Positions 7,701-15,237 of a stretch of 43,769 nucleotides of DNA are shown one piece after another. The notes under the pieces are model-generated. The model saw only the letters and a list, made by a program, of their open reading frames with translations, was not told where the DNA came from and made no database searches. Location of the stretch: positions 1 to 43,769 of the forward strand of contig CAZOFD010000013.1 of assembly GCA_964579135.1 (NCBI GenBank), written 5' to 3'. Position 1 is the first letter of the stretch. Every line of letters starts with the position of its first letter. A program made the translations under genes and the position numbers. The DNA comes from CAG-390 sp964579135. Its GTDB lineage: Bacteria > Bacillota > Clostridia > Oscillospirales > CAG-272.

Positions 7701-9093
7701 AAAAAACGTGTCGGCGCCGACGCAACCCGTCGCAGATCTGTCTGCGGAATACCCGACGGAGGAGGACGGCAAACTCGTTCTCACTTGGACGTCGCCCGAG
7801 ATCGCCGACGGCAGAAAACAAACGGACTCTTTTAGGATCTATCAAAACGGCAAACAGATAGCGACGGTAAGCAACTCGGGTGCCGGCAAAAAGCACACCT
7901 ATACGGTAGACGTTTCACAGTGCGAAGAGGCGAGCGTGGAATACTATATCGTATCGGCGACGAAAATAACCGTCGGCAGCACTATAACGGAACTGTGCAG
8001 CGTACCGTCGAACACCGCCGAGTGTATCTTGGCATTGACCGAAGCGCAGGTGCGCAAACTTATCGACAAAGCGCTTTCCGATCTGAACACGGATATCGAC
8101 GGCTTGAAAAAAGCAATCGAAGAAAAAGCAAACGTCAAAGATCTCGCGGCGGCGATAAGCGCACTGACCGACGCTTACGCGGCAGCCGACGAATTGCTGA
8201 AAAAGGATATCTCCTCGGCAAACGAAATGATCGCGGAGTTGCGCACGGCTGTAAACGATGCAAACGAAACGATAAGCTCCGCAGTCTCCTCTCTGCGCTC
8301 GGAGCTCGACAGTACAAGGCAAGAACTCGAGGCGGCCGTCGCAGACGGCGATAAAAAGAGCGCCGAAGACCTTTCGAAAGCGATCTCGGATTTAACGCAA
8401 GCCTATAAGAGCGCGGACGAAGTTATAAACTCCGATATCGCAGCGCTGAAAAACGCTGTCGACGACCTGAAAAATTCCGCAAACGCCGCACACGCAACGC
8501 TGAAAAACGCCGTTGACCTTGTGGAGGGCAAACTTAACGAAGCGACTGCAAAACTGACGCAAATGATATCCGACGGCGACAAACGAGACGCGGAGGCGCT
8601 CGCAAACGCAGTCGCACAGCTAACTCGGGCGTATATGCTTGCCGACGAGGTGCTGCAACTTGATATTTCGTCGCTCAAAAGCGAAACGGCAAGTTTGCGT
8701 TCTTCCGTCGCCGCGTCGCTCGGCGAATTGCAAAAAGGCATCGATCTTCTTCGCACAGACCTCAACGCCGCAATAGCAAAGCTCGAGGCAGCCGTTGCCG
8801 ACGGCGACAAAAAAACAGCCGACGCGCTCGCGCAAGAGATAGATAAGCTAAACGGCGTATACAAAGCCTCCGAGGCACTGCTGCGTGCAGAAACGGAAAG
8901 TCTTGCGGGCGAGCTCGACGCGATAAAAGCGCTTAACGCCGCTCAAAAAGCACAACTCGAATACGACGAACAAAAATATAAAACCGTTAAGATCGTCGCT
9001 TACACGGCGCTCGGCGCAGCCGCACTCGGCGTCGTATCGAACGCTTCGTTTATAACGGCAAAAATCGTACGGCACAAAAAGCATTCGTCGTAA
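4750..9093 (+). CDS. Large secreted surface protein: FG-GAP propeller, beta-rich middle, Fn3, coiled-coil repeats, C-terminal anchor
   Basis: 1447 residues, with GGAGG at 4733-4737. Residues 1-25 are a Sec signal peptide (MKKRFITLTLALCL). Calcium-loop FG-GAP repeats are visible at about 231 (GDYDGDGRDSLVV), 304 (GDVNGDGIDDLIVV) and 380 (GDIDGDGKNEIVV), implying an integrin-like propeller. From about 675 to 800 comes a Ser/Thr/Glu-rich alternating stretch (TTYSYSETYESSEST and following) like amphipathic beta-hairpins of beta-pore-forming proteins; that likeness is only a pattern. A fibronectin type III-like domain covers about 993-1094. Residues 1095-1412 are long helices with a 76-residue repeat. 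A membrane segment (about 1414-1434) and a basic tail (KIVRHKKHSS) anchor it, so nearly the whole protein faces outward. It is monocistronic. I do not recognise the full architecture; an adhesin, contact-dependent factor or toxin-like surface protein are possibilities. Confidence 0.85.
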   Translation: MKKRFITLTLALCLTFGFVPTSVSATIIKKFEDGPVTIIKFEDAPTTGKDIYDTFMGDTNVTVSDEGATPLGSSKPFTLFEAAELFTWTSKDSGVSSAYFSDIENGKYSSNGTLFNKSGSTNFYEYYVRDSGRSDVSSSGLRPLSHACGVAFDPTGCGRRNYVAILGYFSGEMASGSKLISRTYVYIFNGDTKNLEKTYELDTGYMSWMDGSSSGKTLDNVDAANFFQITAGDYDGDGRDSLVVYNGCITSNGRSMYELKYDGAWQENAAKLSVTGSTPYFNPAYVSGNFSDAEAYRRLNVCLESGDVNGDGIDDLIVVSCTGGLKESEANGQKNKTCKTYLAVGFGKKGAGGVGELSVSSSTIYDKSTTGTMAAPGVSVGDIDGDGKNEIVVAGFLNYSTEKTPTTLQNGKVAFTFYKCNGTDLTQINGLQELSDVSPISKRDSLRTTEENLWQQFSVECVAFDGINTREYMFLNGYVYILNSDGEPEKVSVTTCKGTQLFGDVTTELKDITNPLTNKSGTYDIDEVFIISASVGNFTNNRSDNKKDNGEESIFLTVGYKVNDKKSSDSNNYFIGEIMIEKCALDTSDKGKLVSAWPTRSAQPNYRYTKEGVYIDPSLAYNANGFKGMSHIRVAVDIDYDSCVAVYKYKEAFYSDPTVIAFLQAAPYFNELGAGNSSTTYSYSETYESSESTGYDFQVGIGVSAEIESSAVKFEVEESVTTGISKEYTESLSTEYTTVFEANDKNQVILRRMLIYTYYYSVQNADGSFDDNPANYIAVTVPQNPSITALTIEQYNLYADYYNDMCADYKNSNAWTSESKTYFTTRLNKISDADIAKYHLNNEGNPYSYASSLTDYANGISMVKDNTWVGLSSAGGTISQQFATTTGNERTKCSSLGVSVNMKIMAGASFAGTGAYAGVTASMEYVASKTKTTSMLETTATGGTVQGISEDLSDYDFQWQLIGWKAESGNAVFNNDVLFVGYAVKNVSAPTQPVADLSAEYPTEEDGKLVLTWTSPEIADGRKQTDSFRIYQNGKQIATVSNSGAGKKHTYTVDVSQCEEASVEYYIVSATKITVGSTITELCSVPSNTAECILALTEAQVRKLIDKALSDLNTDIDGLKKAIEEKANVKDLAAAISALTDAYAAADELLKKDISSANEMIAELRTAVNDANETISSAVSSLRSELDSTRQELEAAVADGDKKSAEDLSKAISDLTQAYKSADEVINSDIAALKNAVDDLKNSANAAHATLKNAVDLVEGKLNEATAKLTQMISDGDKRDAEALANAVAQLTRAYMLADEVLQLDISSLKSETASLRSSVAASLGELQKGIDLLRTDLNAAIAKLEAAVADGDKKTADALAQEIDKLNGVYKASEALLRAETESLAGELDAIKALNAAQKAQLEYDEQKYKTVKIVAYTALGAAALGVVSNASFITAKIVRHKKHSS
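8116..8940 (+). repeat. Coiled-coil repeat with exact 228-base (76-residue) period
   Basis: The landmark DGDK(K/R) followed by a helix with (A/S)xxLxxAxxxLxxxYxxA(D/S)E starts at 8344, 8572 and 8800, exactly 228 bases apart. A more diverged first copy (EKANVKDLAAAISALTDAY) starts near 8116. The copies share protein pattern far more than DNA sequence, so they are old, selected duplications. Confidence 0.85.
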
Positions 9094-9139
9094 CCCGCCG
9101 AACGAAAAGAGCGCGTAATATCGCGTTCGAAGCAGAACG

Positions 9140-9191
9140 CCCCGCCGCCGTTCACCTACGGGTGAACGGCGGCGGGGTTTTTCCTTTTTTT
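9140..9191 (+). terminator. Terminator of the large surface protein
   Basis: A perfect 17-bp GC-rich stem (9140-9156 with 9161-9177) closed by a TACG tetraloop (UNCG class) is followed by TTTTTCCTTTTTTT. It separates this gene from the convergent cysK. Confidence 0.95.
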
Positions 9192-9200
9192 GTCGCTTAT

Positions 9201-10127
9201 TTAAGAGAACACTTCGGTTGAAAGATATCTGTCGCCGCTGTCGGGAAAAATCACGACTATATTTTTGCCCTCGTTCGCGGGGCGACGCGCGAGTTTTACC
9301 GCCGCGCACAATGCCGCACCCGAGGAAATGCCGACGAGTATCCCCTCTCTTTTGCAAACGAGCCTACACGTTTCAAAGGCCTCTTCGCTCGCGACGGTAA
9401 CGATCTCGTCATACACATCCGTATCGAGCACGTCGGGCACGAAATTCGCGCCGATCCCCTGTATCTTATGCGCCCCCGCTCTGCCGCAAGAGAGCACCGG
9501 CGACTCCGTCGGCTCAACGGCAACTATTTTTACGTTCGGCTTGCGCGAACGCAAATATCTGCCGACCCCCGTCACGGTGCCGCCCGTACCGACCCCGGCA
9601 ACGAATACGTCGACCTCGCCGCAAGTATCCTCAAATATCTCGGGACCTGTCTCCATCTCGTGAATCGCGGGATTCGACGGGTTGACAAATTGCCCCGCCA
9701 CAAAAGCGTCCGGCAGCGTTTTCGCAAGCTCCTCCGCCTTTTCGACAGCTCCCGCCATACCTTTCGCCCCGTCGCTTAAAACGACTTCAGCGCCGTAGGC
9801 TCGCATAAGCACTTGCCTTTCGCGCGACATCGTGCTCGGCATTACGATAACGACTCGATAGCCTCGCGCCGCCGCGACCGCGGCAAGCCCTATCCCCGTA
9901 TTCCCGCTCGTCGGCTCAATGATAACGCTGTTTCGCTTGAGTTTACCGCTCGCCTCCGCGTCGTCTATCATCGCCTTTGCAACGCGATCTTTGACCGAGC
10001 CCGCCGGATTTAAGTATTCGAGTTTTGCTATTATTTTCGCCCTCAAGTCGTATTCTTTTTCGATATTTCCGAGCTCGAGCAGCGGAGTTTTTCCTATAAG
10101 CTCGTCAACTCTACCGTAGATCTTCAT
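9201..10127 (-). CDS. cysK: Cysteine synthase A (O-acetylserine sulfhydrylase)
   Basis: 308 residues of the PLP fold-type II family. It makes L-cysteine from O-acetylserine and sulfide. NPAGSVKDR (about residue 36) holds the PLP lysine, PTSGNTGIG is the substrate-binding loop, VGTGGTVTGVGRYL binds the PLP phosphate, and GISSGAA is the C-terminal motif. The start at ATG 10125-10127 gives the usual MKIYGRVDELIGKTPLLE beginning; a GTG at 10146-10148 has a better-placed AAAGGA and could add seven residues. It follows metY on the same strand after 76 bases, so both probably belong to one sulfur-assimilation transcript driven from 11579-11607. Confidence 0.95.
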   Translation of the reverse strand: MKIYGRVDELIGKTPLLELGNIEKEYDLRAKIIAKLEYLNPAGSVKDRVAKAMIDDAEASGKLKRNSVIIEPTSGNTGIGLAAVAAARGYRVVIVMPSTMSRERQVLMRAYGAEVVLSDGAKGMAGAVEKAEELAKTLPDAFVAGQFVNPSNPAIHEMETGPEIFEDTCGEVDVFVAGVGTGGTVTGVGRYLRSRKPNVKIVAVEPTESPVLSCGRAGAHKIQGIGANFVPDVLDTDVYDEIVTVASEEAFETCRLVCKREGILVGISSGAALCAAVKLARRPANEGKNIVVIFPDSGDRYLSTEVFS

Positions 10128-10203
10128 TTTGCCGCGTTTTGTCCGCACGTCGTCGGACGTTCCTTTCAATATGATATTACGTTCTTACGAAAGTCATGAT
10201 CTT

Positions 10204-11484
10204 TCAAACAGCGGCGAAACCGCGCTTGAGATCTTCGATTATATCGTCGATATGTTCAGTTCCGACGGAAAGTCGAATGGTGCTCGGATATATTCCCATT
10301 CGCTCGAGTTCGCTTGCCGACAGTTGACTGTGCGTGGTCGTCGCCGGATGGATAACGAGGCTCTTTACGTCGGCAACGTTGGCAAGGAGCGAAAAGACCT
10401 CAAGCGCGTCGATAAACTTATGCGCTTCGGCTTCGCCGCCTTTTATATCAAAAGTAAATATCGAGCCGCCGCCGTGCGGAAAATATTCGCGATACAAACC
10501 GTTATCCGGGTGGGACGGGAGCGACGGGTGGTTAACTCGCGCCACTTTGGGATGTGCCGACAGATATTCCACAACGCGCGCGGTATTCGCGGCGTGCCGT
10601 TCTATCCTCAGCGAAAGCGTTTCTATCCCTTGAAGCAGCAAAAACGCCGAAAAAGGCGATATCGTCGCACCCATATCGCGCAAAAAGATCGCGCGGATAT
10701 ACGCCGTCAAAGCCGCTCTTCCGGCAGCCTTTACAAACGAAACGCCGTGATAGCTCGGATTGCTCTCAGAGATAGCCGGGAATCTGCCGCTTTTTGCCCA
10801 ATCGAAATTGCCGCCGTCGACTATTATCCCGCCGAGCACCGTCCCGTGACCGCCGAGGAACTTTGTCGCCGAATGAACGACAACGTCGGCACCGTGCTCT
10901 ATGGGGCGAATGAGATAGGGCGTTCCGAAAGTGTTGTCGACCACAAGCGGCACACCGTGCCTGTGCGCGATACGCGCCAATTCGTCGACGTTCGGGATAT
11001 CGCAATTCGGGTTACCGAGGGTTTCCGCATATACGGCGCGCGTATTTTCGCAAATCGCCGCCTCAACCGCCGCAAGATCGTGAATATCGACAAAACTTGC
11101 GCTTATCCCGAAAGCGGCAAGCGTATTGGCAAGCAGATTGTACGTGCCTCCGTATATCGTTTGTTGCACGACGAAATGTCCGCCCCCCTGACCGAGCGCC
11201 TCGAGCACGTACGTAACAGCCGCCGCCCCCGATGCCGTTGCCAAAGCGCTCACGCCGCCCTCAAGCGCGGTAACGCGCTTTTCAAGCACCTCTTGGGTCG
11301 TGTTCGTGAGTCTGCCGTATATATTCCCGGGCGCGGAAAGATCGAATCTTGCCGCGGCTTGCGCCGAATTTTCAAAAACGTACGACGTCGTAGCGTATAT
11401 CGGCACCGCACGCGCATCGGTGGCGGGGTCGGGGTGCTCTTGCCCGACGTGTATCTGCATAGTTTCGAATCTGTAATTCGGCAT
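10204..11484 (-). CDS. metY: O-acetylhomoserine sulfhydrylase (aminocarboxypropyltransferase)
   Basis: 426 residues of the Cys/Met metabolism PLP family (fold type I). It makes homocysteine from O-acetylhomoserine and sulfide. VPIYATTSYVF, the NIYGRLTNTT loop, ALEGG and ATASGAAA are typical of the N-terminal half, and SATKFLGGHGT carries the PLP lysine at about 210. The short HGADVVVHSATKFLGG context and the length of about 425 favour MetY over MetB/MetC. The ATG at 11482-11484 has AGGAG 11 bases upstream; a frame extension of 15 codons upstream is not needed by the family. First gene of the metY-cysK unit. Confidence 0.93.
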   Translation of the reverse strand: MPNYRFETMQIHVGQEHPDPATDARAVPIYATTSYVFENSAQAAARFDLSAPGNIYGRLTNTTQEVLEKRVTALEGGVSALATASGAAAVTYVLEALGQGGGHFVVQQTIYGGTYNLLANTLAAFGISASFVDIHDLAAVEAAICENTRAVYAETLGNPNCDIPNVDELARIAHRHGVPLVVDNTFGTPYLIRPIEHGADVVVHSATKFLGGHGTVLGGIIVDGGNFDWAKSGRFPAISESNPSYHGVSFVKAAGRAALTAYIRAIFLRDMGATISPFSAFLLLQGIETLSLRIERHAANTARVVEYLSAHPKVARVNHPSLPSHPDNGLYREYFPHGGGSIFTFDIKGGEAEAHKFIDALEVFSLLANVADVKSLVIHPATTTHSQLSASELERMGIYPSTIRLSVGTEHIDDIIEDLKRGFAAV

Positions 11485-11578
11485 ACGTTCGTACTCTCCT
11501 CTTTTCGATCTCGCCGCGAAATTCGACAAGCGTATTTTTAATACGCAGCCGACAAACCGTGCGGATCGTGATGCGGAC

Positions 11579-11612
11579 AGTATAGCACCTAATACCTATC
11601 TTGTCAATAGGT
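11579..11612 (-). promoter_or_regulatory. metY-cysK promoter with overlapping inverted repeat
   Basis: On the minus strand TTGACA (11607-11602) and TATACT (11584-11579) have a 17-base spacer. The perfect inverted repeat ACCTAT-7-ATAGGT (11594-11612) covers the -35 box. A repressor bound there would block transcription; an Rrf2-type sulfur regulator such as CymR is the natural suspect but this is inference. The roughly 85-base leader shows only a small GCGTATT/AATACGC hairpin and no known riboswitch. Confidence 0.8.
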
Positions 11613-11635
11613 TTTTGCAGGCGCTCGAAATTTTT

Positions 11636-12412
11636 TCATTTTTTCGCGCCGAAACGAGCGGCGGGCGAGACAAAGCAATCGTACCTTACGGCTTTGCCGC
11701 CTATGGAATAATCGGGCTTAATACCCGCAAAAAGCGGGCATTTTGCCGATCTTTTTATTATAAGTTTAAACGGAGCGGCGGATACAGCGGCGGCAAAAAG
11801 CGACTCCTCGTCATCGCACGGGCTCTCGAGCTTTTGTATCATCTGCAATTTGTTTTTCACAAGTCCGCTCTTTTTGCGCTCGGGAAACATCGGATCGAGC
11901 AAGATGACGTGCGGCGGCTCTTTTACGTTGCGCATAGCCACCGCACTGTCACCGAAATGCAACGTCATTCGCGACACCGCCTCGCCTATTATGCCCTCTC
12001 CCTCGGCGCGGCGCAACGCGTCGCGCAAAAGCTCGTATATAACCGGATTGCGCTCGTAAAGGTCGACGCGAAAGCCCGCCGCGGCAAGAAGAAGCGAATC
12101 CTCGCCGAGCCCCGCCGTGGCGTCTATGGCATAAAGCTCCCCCTGCGCGCCCTTTACCTTGGCGGCACGCACAAGCGTTTCGCCCGCAAGTTCCCGTGCT
12201 CGCAAGCGCAGCGCCATCCGCAAAAGGTCTCCGCGCAATTCGCGCGCCCCGAGGCATAGGCGCAGCCCGTCCGCGCCGAGGCGCAAGACCGCCTCCTCCT
12301 CGCCGCTCGGCAAAAGCGGAAACGCCGCCGCAAGCCGCTCCGCCTCGGCAATATCGCACCCCGTCTCCGCCTCAAAGGCTATCCGTTTAATATTATCCTC
12401 GCCTCGGCTCAT
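11636..12412 (-). CDS. rsmJ: RsmJ-like SAM-dependent methyltransferase (DUF548)
   Basis: 258 residues, Rossmann-fold methyltransferase. IDATAGLGEDSLLLA (about 95) is the SAM-binding motif I of the RsmJ/DUF548 family, VDLYERN holds the acidic residue binding the ribose, and LLDPMFPER (about 175) is the family-specific motif IV. RsmJ methylates G1516 (m2G) of 16S rRNA in E. coli; the same target is inferred here. Start ATG 12410-12412 with GAGAGG about 10 bases before. It has its own promoter. The start region is GC-rich with several antisense open frames that I take as shadows. Confidence 0.78.
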   Translation of the reverse strand: MSRGEDNIKRIAFEAETGCDIAEAERLAAAFPLLPSGEEEAVLRLGADGLRLCLGARELRGDLLRMALRLRARELAGETLVRAAKVKGAQGELYAIDATAGLGEDSLLLAAAGFRVDLYERNPVIYELLRDALRRAEGEGIIGEAVSRMTLHFGDSAVAMRNVKEPPHVILLDPMFPERKKSGLVKNKLQMIQKLESPCDDEESLFAAAVSAAPFKLIIKRSAKCPLFAGIKPDYSIGGKAVRYDCFVSPAARFGAKK

Positions 12413-12451
12413 TGCGCTTACCCTCTCAAAATCATATATTTACCGAGATCT

Positions 12452-12480
12452 ATTATACCATTTGTCATCGATTTTGAAAA
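12452..12480 (-). promoter_or_regulatory. Promoter of the rsmJ-like gene
   Basis: On the minus strand TTTTCA (12480-12475) and TATAAT (12457-12452) have a 17-base spacer; the start codon is 40 bases downstream. Confidence 0.7.
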
Positions 12481-12549
12481 GAGATTATTCGAATTAATTC
12501 GTCACTTGCGCGGAAACGGCACAACTTTGTCCGCCGCGCTGCCGCGCAG

Positions 12550-12861
12550 TTACTCTTGCGACGAAAACAACTCCTCGAGTTCTCTTGCGGAGCATACGCC
12601 CACGCGCGTGCCCACGACGTTGCCGTTTTCGATCGCGATAAAATGCGGCACGGAACGTACGGCGAATTTTTGCGCCGCAGCCGTATTTCGTTGCACGTCG
12701 ATCTTCGCTACCGCCGTCGCGTTACCGTTTGCGATATTATCCACCGCTTTTGCCACGGCACGACAGGCGGGGCAATAATCCGCATAAAAATAAAGCAACA
12801 AACGCGCTTCCTTTTGCAATATCTCCTCATATTCGGAATTCTTTAAAGCCACGTATCCCAT
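12550..12861 (-). CDS. Thioredoxin-like protein with CPAC active site
   Basis: 103 residues, single thioredoxin fold. LLLYFYADYCPACRAVAKAV carries the redox pair as Cys-Pro-Ala-Cys instead of Cys-Gly-Pro-Cys, and RSVPHFIAI contains the cis-proline. It is expected to reduce disulfides in the cytoplasm; there is no signal peptide. The altered dipeptide between the cysteines should shift its redox potential (family knowledge). I take ATG 12859-12861 because AAAGGG precedes it by about 9 bases; an ATG six codons upstream lacks a ribosome site. Same direction as the rsmJ-like gene after a 137-base gap holding that gene's promoter. Confidence 0.85.
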   Translation of the reverse strand: MGYVALKNSEYEEILQKEARLLLYFYADYCPACRAVAKAVDNIANGNATAVAKIDVQRNTAAAQKFAVRSVPHFIAIENGNVVGTRVGVCSARELEELFSSQE

Positions 12862-12962
12862 ATCGTTTTCCCTTTTCATATTTTTGTTTGCACGCGGCGC
12901 CTCGTCGCCCGCGATTTGTCCCCTTTAAAGATCGCATTAACCGAAGTCGCAAAATCACCGAG

Positions 12963-13050
12963 AAAAAACAAAATCGCCCGCTCGCTCGGCGAGCGTTTGG
13001 TGCGATTTTCGATAACGCCAAAGGGCTTTTCGTGCATTTTGCCCTTTTTT
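12963..13050. other. Two terminator-like hairpins facing opposite ways between trx and the GH25 gene
   Basis: On the minus strand AAAATCGC pairs with GCGATTTT (12970-13009, with an inner GCTCG/CGAGC stem) and is followed by GTTTTTTC. On the plus strand AAGGGC (13021-13026) pairs with GCCCTT (13041-13046) before a T-run to 13050. No gene ends here on either strand, so they may insulate the two promoters or end short RNAs. Confidence 0.45.
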
Positions 13051-13052
13051 CG

Positions 13053-13081
13053 TTGACTTAAGTCAATATTTTGTTTATAAT
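13053..13081 (+). promoter_or_regulatory. GH25 gene promoter with palindrome on the -35 box
   Basis: TTGACT (13053-13058) and TATAAT (13076-13081) have a 17-base spacer. TTGACTTAAGTCAA (13053-13066) is a perfect 14-base palindrome that includes the -35 box, a probable operator. Confidence 0.82.
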
Positions 13082-13164
13082 AATGTCGAATGATAGCGCA
13101 AGATGCGTTGCGCCGACGTTTTTTCGCGAAAGGATGCCCGCGCACGCGGGCAACGGTGATCACT

Positions 13165-15195
13165 ATGAAAAAAAACACGCGACCGATTAAAAAAATAACC
13201 TTATTAACTCTCGCGATACTGTTGATCTCGTCGTGTTTGGGCTCTTGCGGCGGGCAAGACGCGCTCAACGCCTCTGCAGAAGATTTTATGACTATGTGCA
13301 CGGAATACCCGTCGTATGCCAAGCTGATATTGTCGACCGACGTCGCCGCAATGTCGCTGCCCGCGAACGCGGAGGGCAACGTTAACGCCGTCCAAACGGG
13401 AACCGTCAACCCGGGGAATGAGCTGACGTCGCTTGCGCTTTATAAAAATCCGCACAGCGAATATTGGTACAAAATAGCACTCGAGAACGGCAAGGAAGCC
13501 TTTATCCCCGCAGACAGCGCAAACGCCACTATGCTCTTTGACCCAATAGAAGTTGCGAATATGCTTTCGCCCTCGGCGCTCAGCGCGGGCGAAAACTTTA
13601 GGATCTGCGGTTCCGTGTCGTCCGGGCGCACTTTTATATCCTACGTGCGCGCTGCGGTATACCCGCACGATCGAACGTTCGACGCCCCCGTGCTTGAAAG
13701 CAAAGAAGACGTTCGCGGATTCGAATACACGGTAAACGGCAGCAAACTCGACAGCCAAACCGACTTTCGCAAACTCGACGGCGGTCAGTACACGTACCGT
13801 CTCTCCGTCGTAACCGAAAACAACGTAGCCAACGACGGAGTTCTCGTCAGCGATACCAAGGAAACCGTCGTCGACTCAAGCGCTCTCGTTATTTCCGACC
13901 AAGACTCGCCGAATAAAAAAGTTGCTTTCGGTATAGACGTCAGCGTGTGGCAAGGCGAGATCGACTGGGACAAAACCGCCAAAGAAATAGATTTCGCCAT
14001 TCTTCGCACCTCGCACGGCAATCCGGAAAAGGAGGGCGGCGTTGCCGACCAATACTTTACCCGAAATGCCGACGCCTGCACTCGCCTCGGCATTCCTTTC
14101 GGCGTATACGTATACACGACCGCCAAAAACACCGCCGAAGCAATAGACGAGGCGGAATACACTTTGCGCACGATAAAAGGATACGACCTCGATCTTCCCG
14201 TCTTTTTGGATCTTGAGTACTCCGAGATGACGTCGCTCGGCAAAAACGCCATTCTCGACGTAGCCGAGGCTTTTTGCAAAACGGTGGAGGACGCGGGTTA
14301 TTATACCGGTATTTACGCCAACACCACTTGGTTTACAAATTATCTCGTTTCCGTAAAATACAATTCCCGCACGCTTTGGCACGCCGCGTATTATAAAGAC
14401 GCATATCCCGAAAACGGCAGTCTTTCCGCTACGGCAACGAAAAACTACGGCGGGACTCTCAGATACGGCGGCGGATATACGCTTTGGCAATTCACAAGCA
14501 AGGGGACCGTTGTGGGAATAAAAGGCAACGTGGACTGCAACATCTGGTACGGAGATTTTCCCGGCAAACGCTCCGACAAAACGTATATCGGCGCTTGCAA
14601 ACGCTACGATACCGATATCACGATCTCGCTTACGCAAAACGCCGATCTGACGTTCTACCCCTGCACAAGCGACGTTCGCAGCGAATCCGTAATACTCGAC
14701 ACCGTATCCGCAGGCGAAAAACTGAACGCAACCGCGCTTTACCTCAATCCCGACGGAGAATATTGGTATTTGGTCGATCGGAACGGCACGTTCGGCTACG
14801 TTCGTGCGGAATACGCAACGTTTGCCTATGCCGACGCCGACGGCATAACGACACCGAAGATCACGCTCGACGTCGACTCGGTCGGAAAGCTCTCGCTTTC
14901 GGGCACCCTGTATTCGCAAAACCACGCGATCGACGCTCTGCACGTAAGCATAATTTCGCAAAACGGAGAGCGAATCTTTAACGCCGATATCAAAAACGGC
15001 AAACTTTTCGCTACCGAGTACCGATTGGCAAACAGTGCGCTCGAAAGAGCTCTTAAGGACGCATCGCTCCCCGTCGGCAACTACGAACTTCGAATAAGCG
15101 CCGACGTTACCGACCACTACGCGGACGGGGGCAAGCTCGCATCCGTAACGACGAATATCGCACTCGCCCCCATCGCCTTTACCGTTTCCGAATAA
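13165..15195 (+). CDS. Secreted lipoprotein with GH25 muramidase domain
   Basis: 676 residues. The N-terminus has a lipoprotein signal (ITLLTLAILLISSCLGSC, lipobox LGSC at 25-28). Residues about 253-460 are a glycoside hydrolase 25 lysozyme: AFGIDVSVWQGEIDW opens the barrel, VFLDLEYSE (about 346) holds the catalytic acids, and LWQFTSKG then VDCNIW close it. SH3-like segments lie before and after (SEYWYKIALENGKEAFIP; EYWYLVDRNGTFGYVR). It should cleave the MurNAc-GlcNAc bond of peptidoglycan outside the membrane, in growth or germination. Start ATG 13165 because the signal peptide begins there; GGTGAT four bases upstream can pair with the 16S 3' end, and GAAAGGA further up is separated by a GCCCGC/GCGGGC hairpin. 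Monocistronic. Confidence 0.92.
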   Translation: MKKNTRPIKKITLLTLAILLISSCLGSCGGQDALNASAEDFMTMCTEYPSYAKLILSTDVAAMSLPANAEGNVNAVQTGTVNPGNELTSLALYKNPHSEYWYKIALENGKEAFIPADSANATMLFDPIEVANMLSPSALSAGENFRICGSVSSGRTFISYVRAAVYPHDRTFDAPVLESKEDVRGFEYTVNGSKLDSQTDFRKLDGGQYTYRLSVVTENNVANDGVLVSDTKETVVDSSALVISDQDSPNKKVAFGIDVSVWQGEIDWDKTAKEIDFAILRTSHGNPEKEGGVADQYFTRNADACTRLGIPFGVYVYTTAKNTAEAIDEAEYTLRTIKGYDLDLPVFLDLEYSEMTSLGKNAILDVAEAFCKTVEDAGYYTGIYANTTWFTNYLVSVKYNSRTLWHAAYYKDAYPENGSLSATATKNYGGTLRYGGGYTLWQFTSKGTVVGIKGNVDCNIWYGDFPGKRSDKTYIGACKRYDTDITISLTQNADLTFYPCTSDVRSESVILDTVSAGEKLNATALYLNPDGEYWYLVDRNGTFGYVRAEYATFAYADADGITTPKITLDVDSVGKLSLSGTLYSQNHAIDALHVSIISQNGERIFNADIKNGKLFATEYRLANSALERALKDASLPVGNYELRISADVTDHYADGGKLASVTTNIALAPIAFTVSE

Positions 15196-15237
15196 ACGCG
15201 CGCAAATGGGCGTTTCAGCCGTTCTCTCCTCTGCCGC

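Noticed and set aside
10129..11541. 470-codon open frame opposite metY and the cysK start
   Set aside because: It is the complement of conserved metY codons; its translation is Arg-rich with no domain.
12876..13037. 53-codon minus-strand frame upstream of trx
   Set aside because: Runs through terminator-like hairpins, no family match and weak ribosome site.
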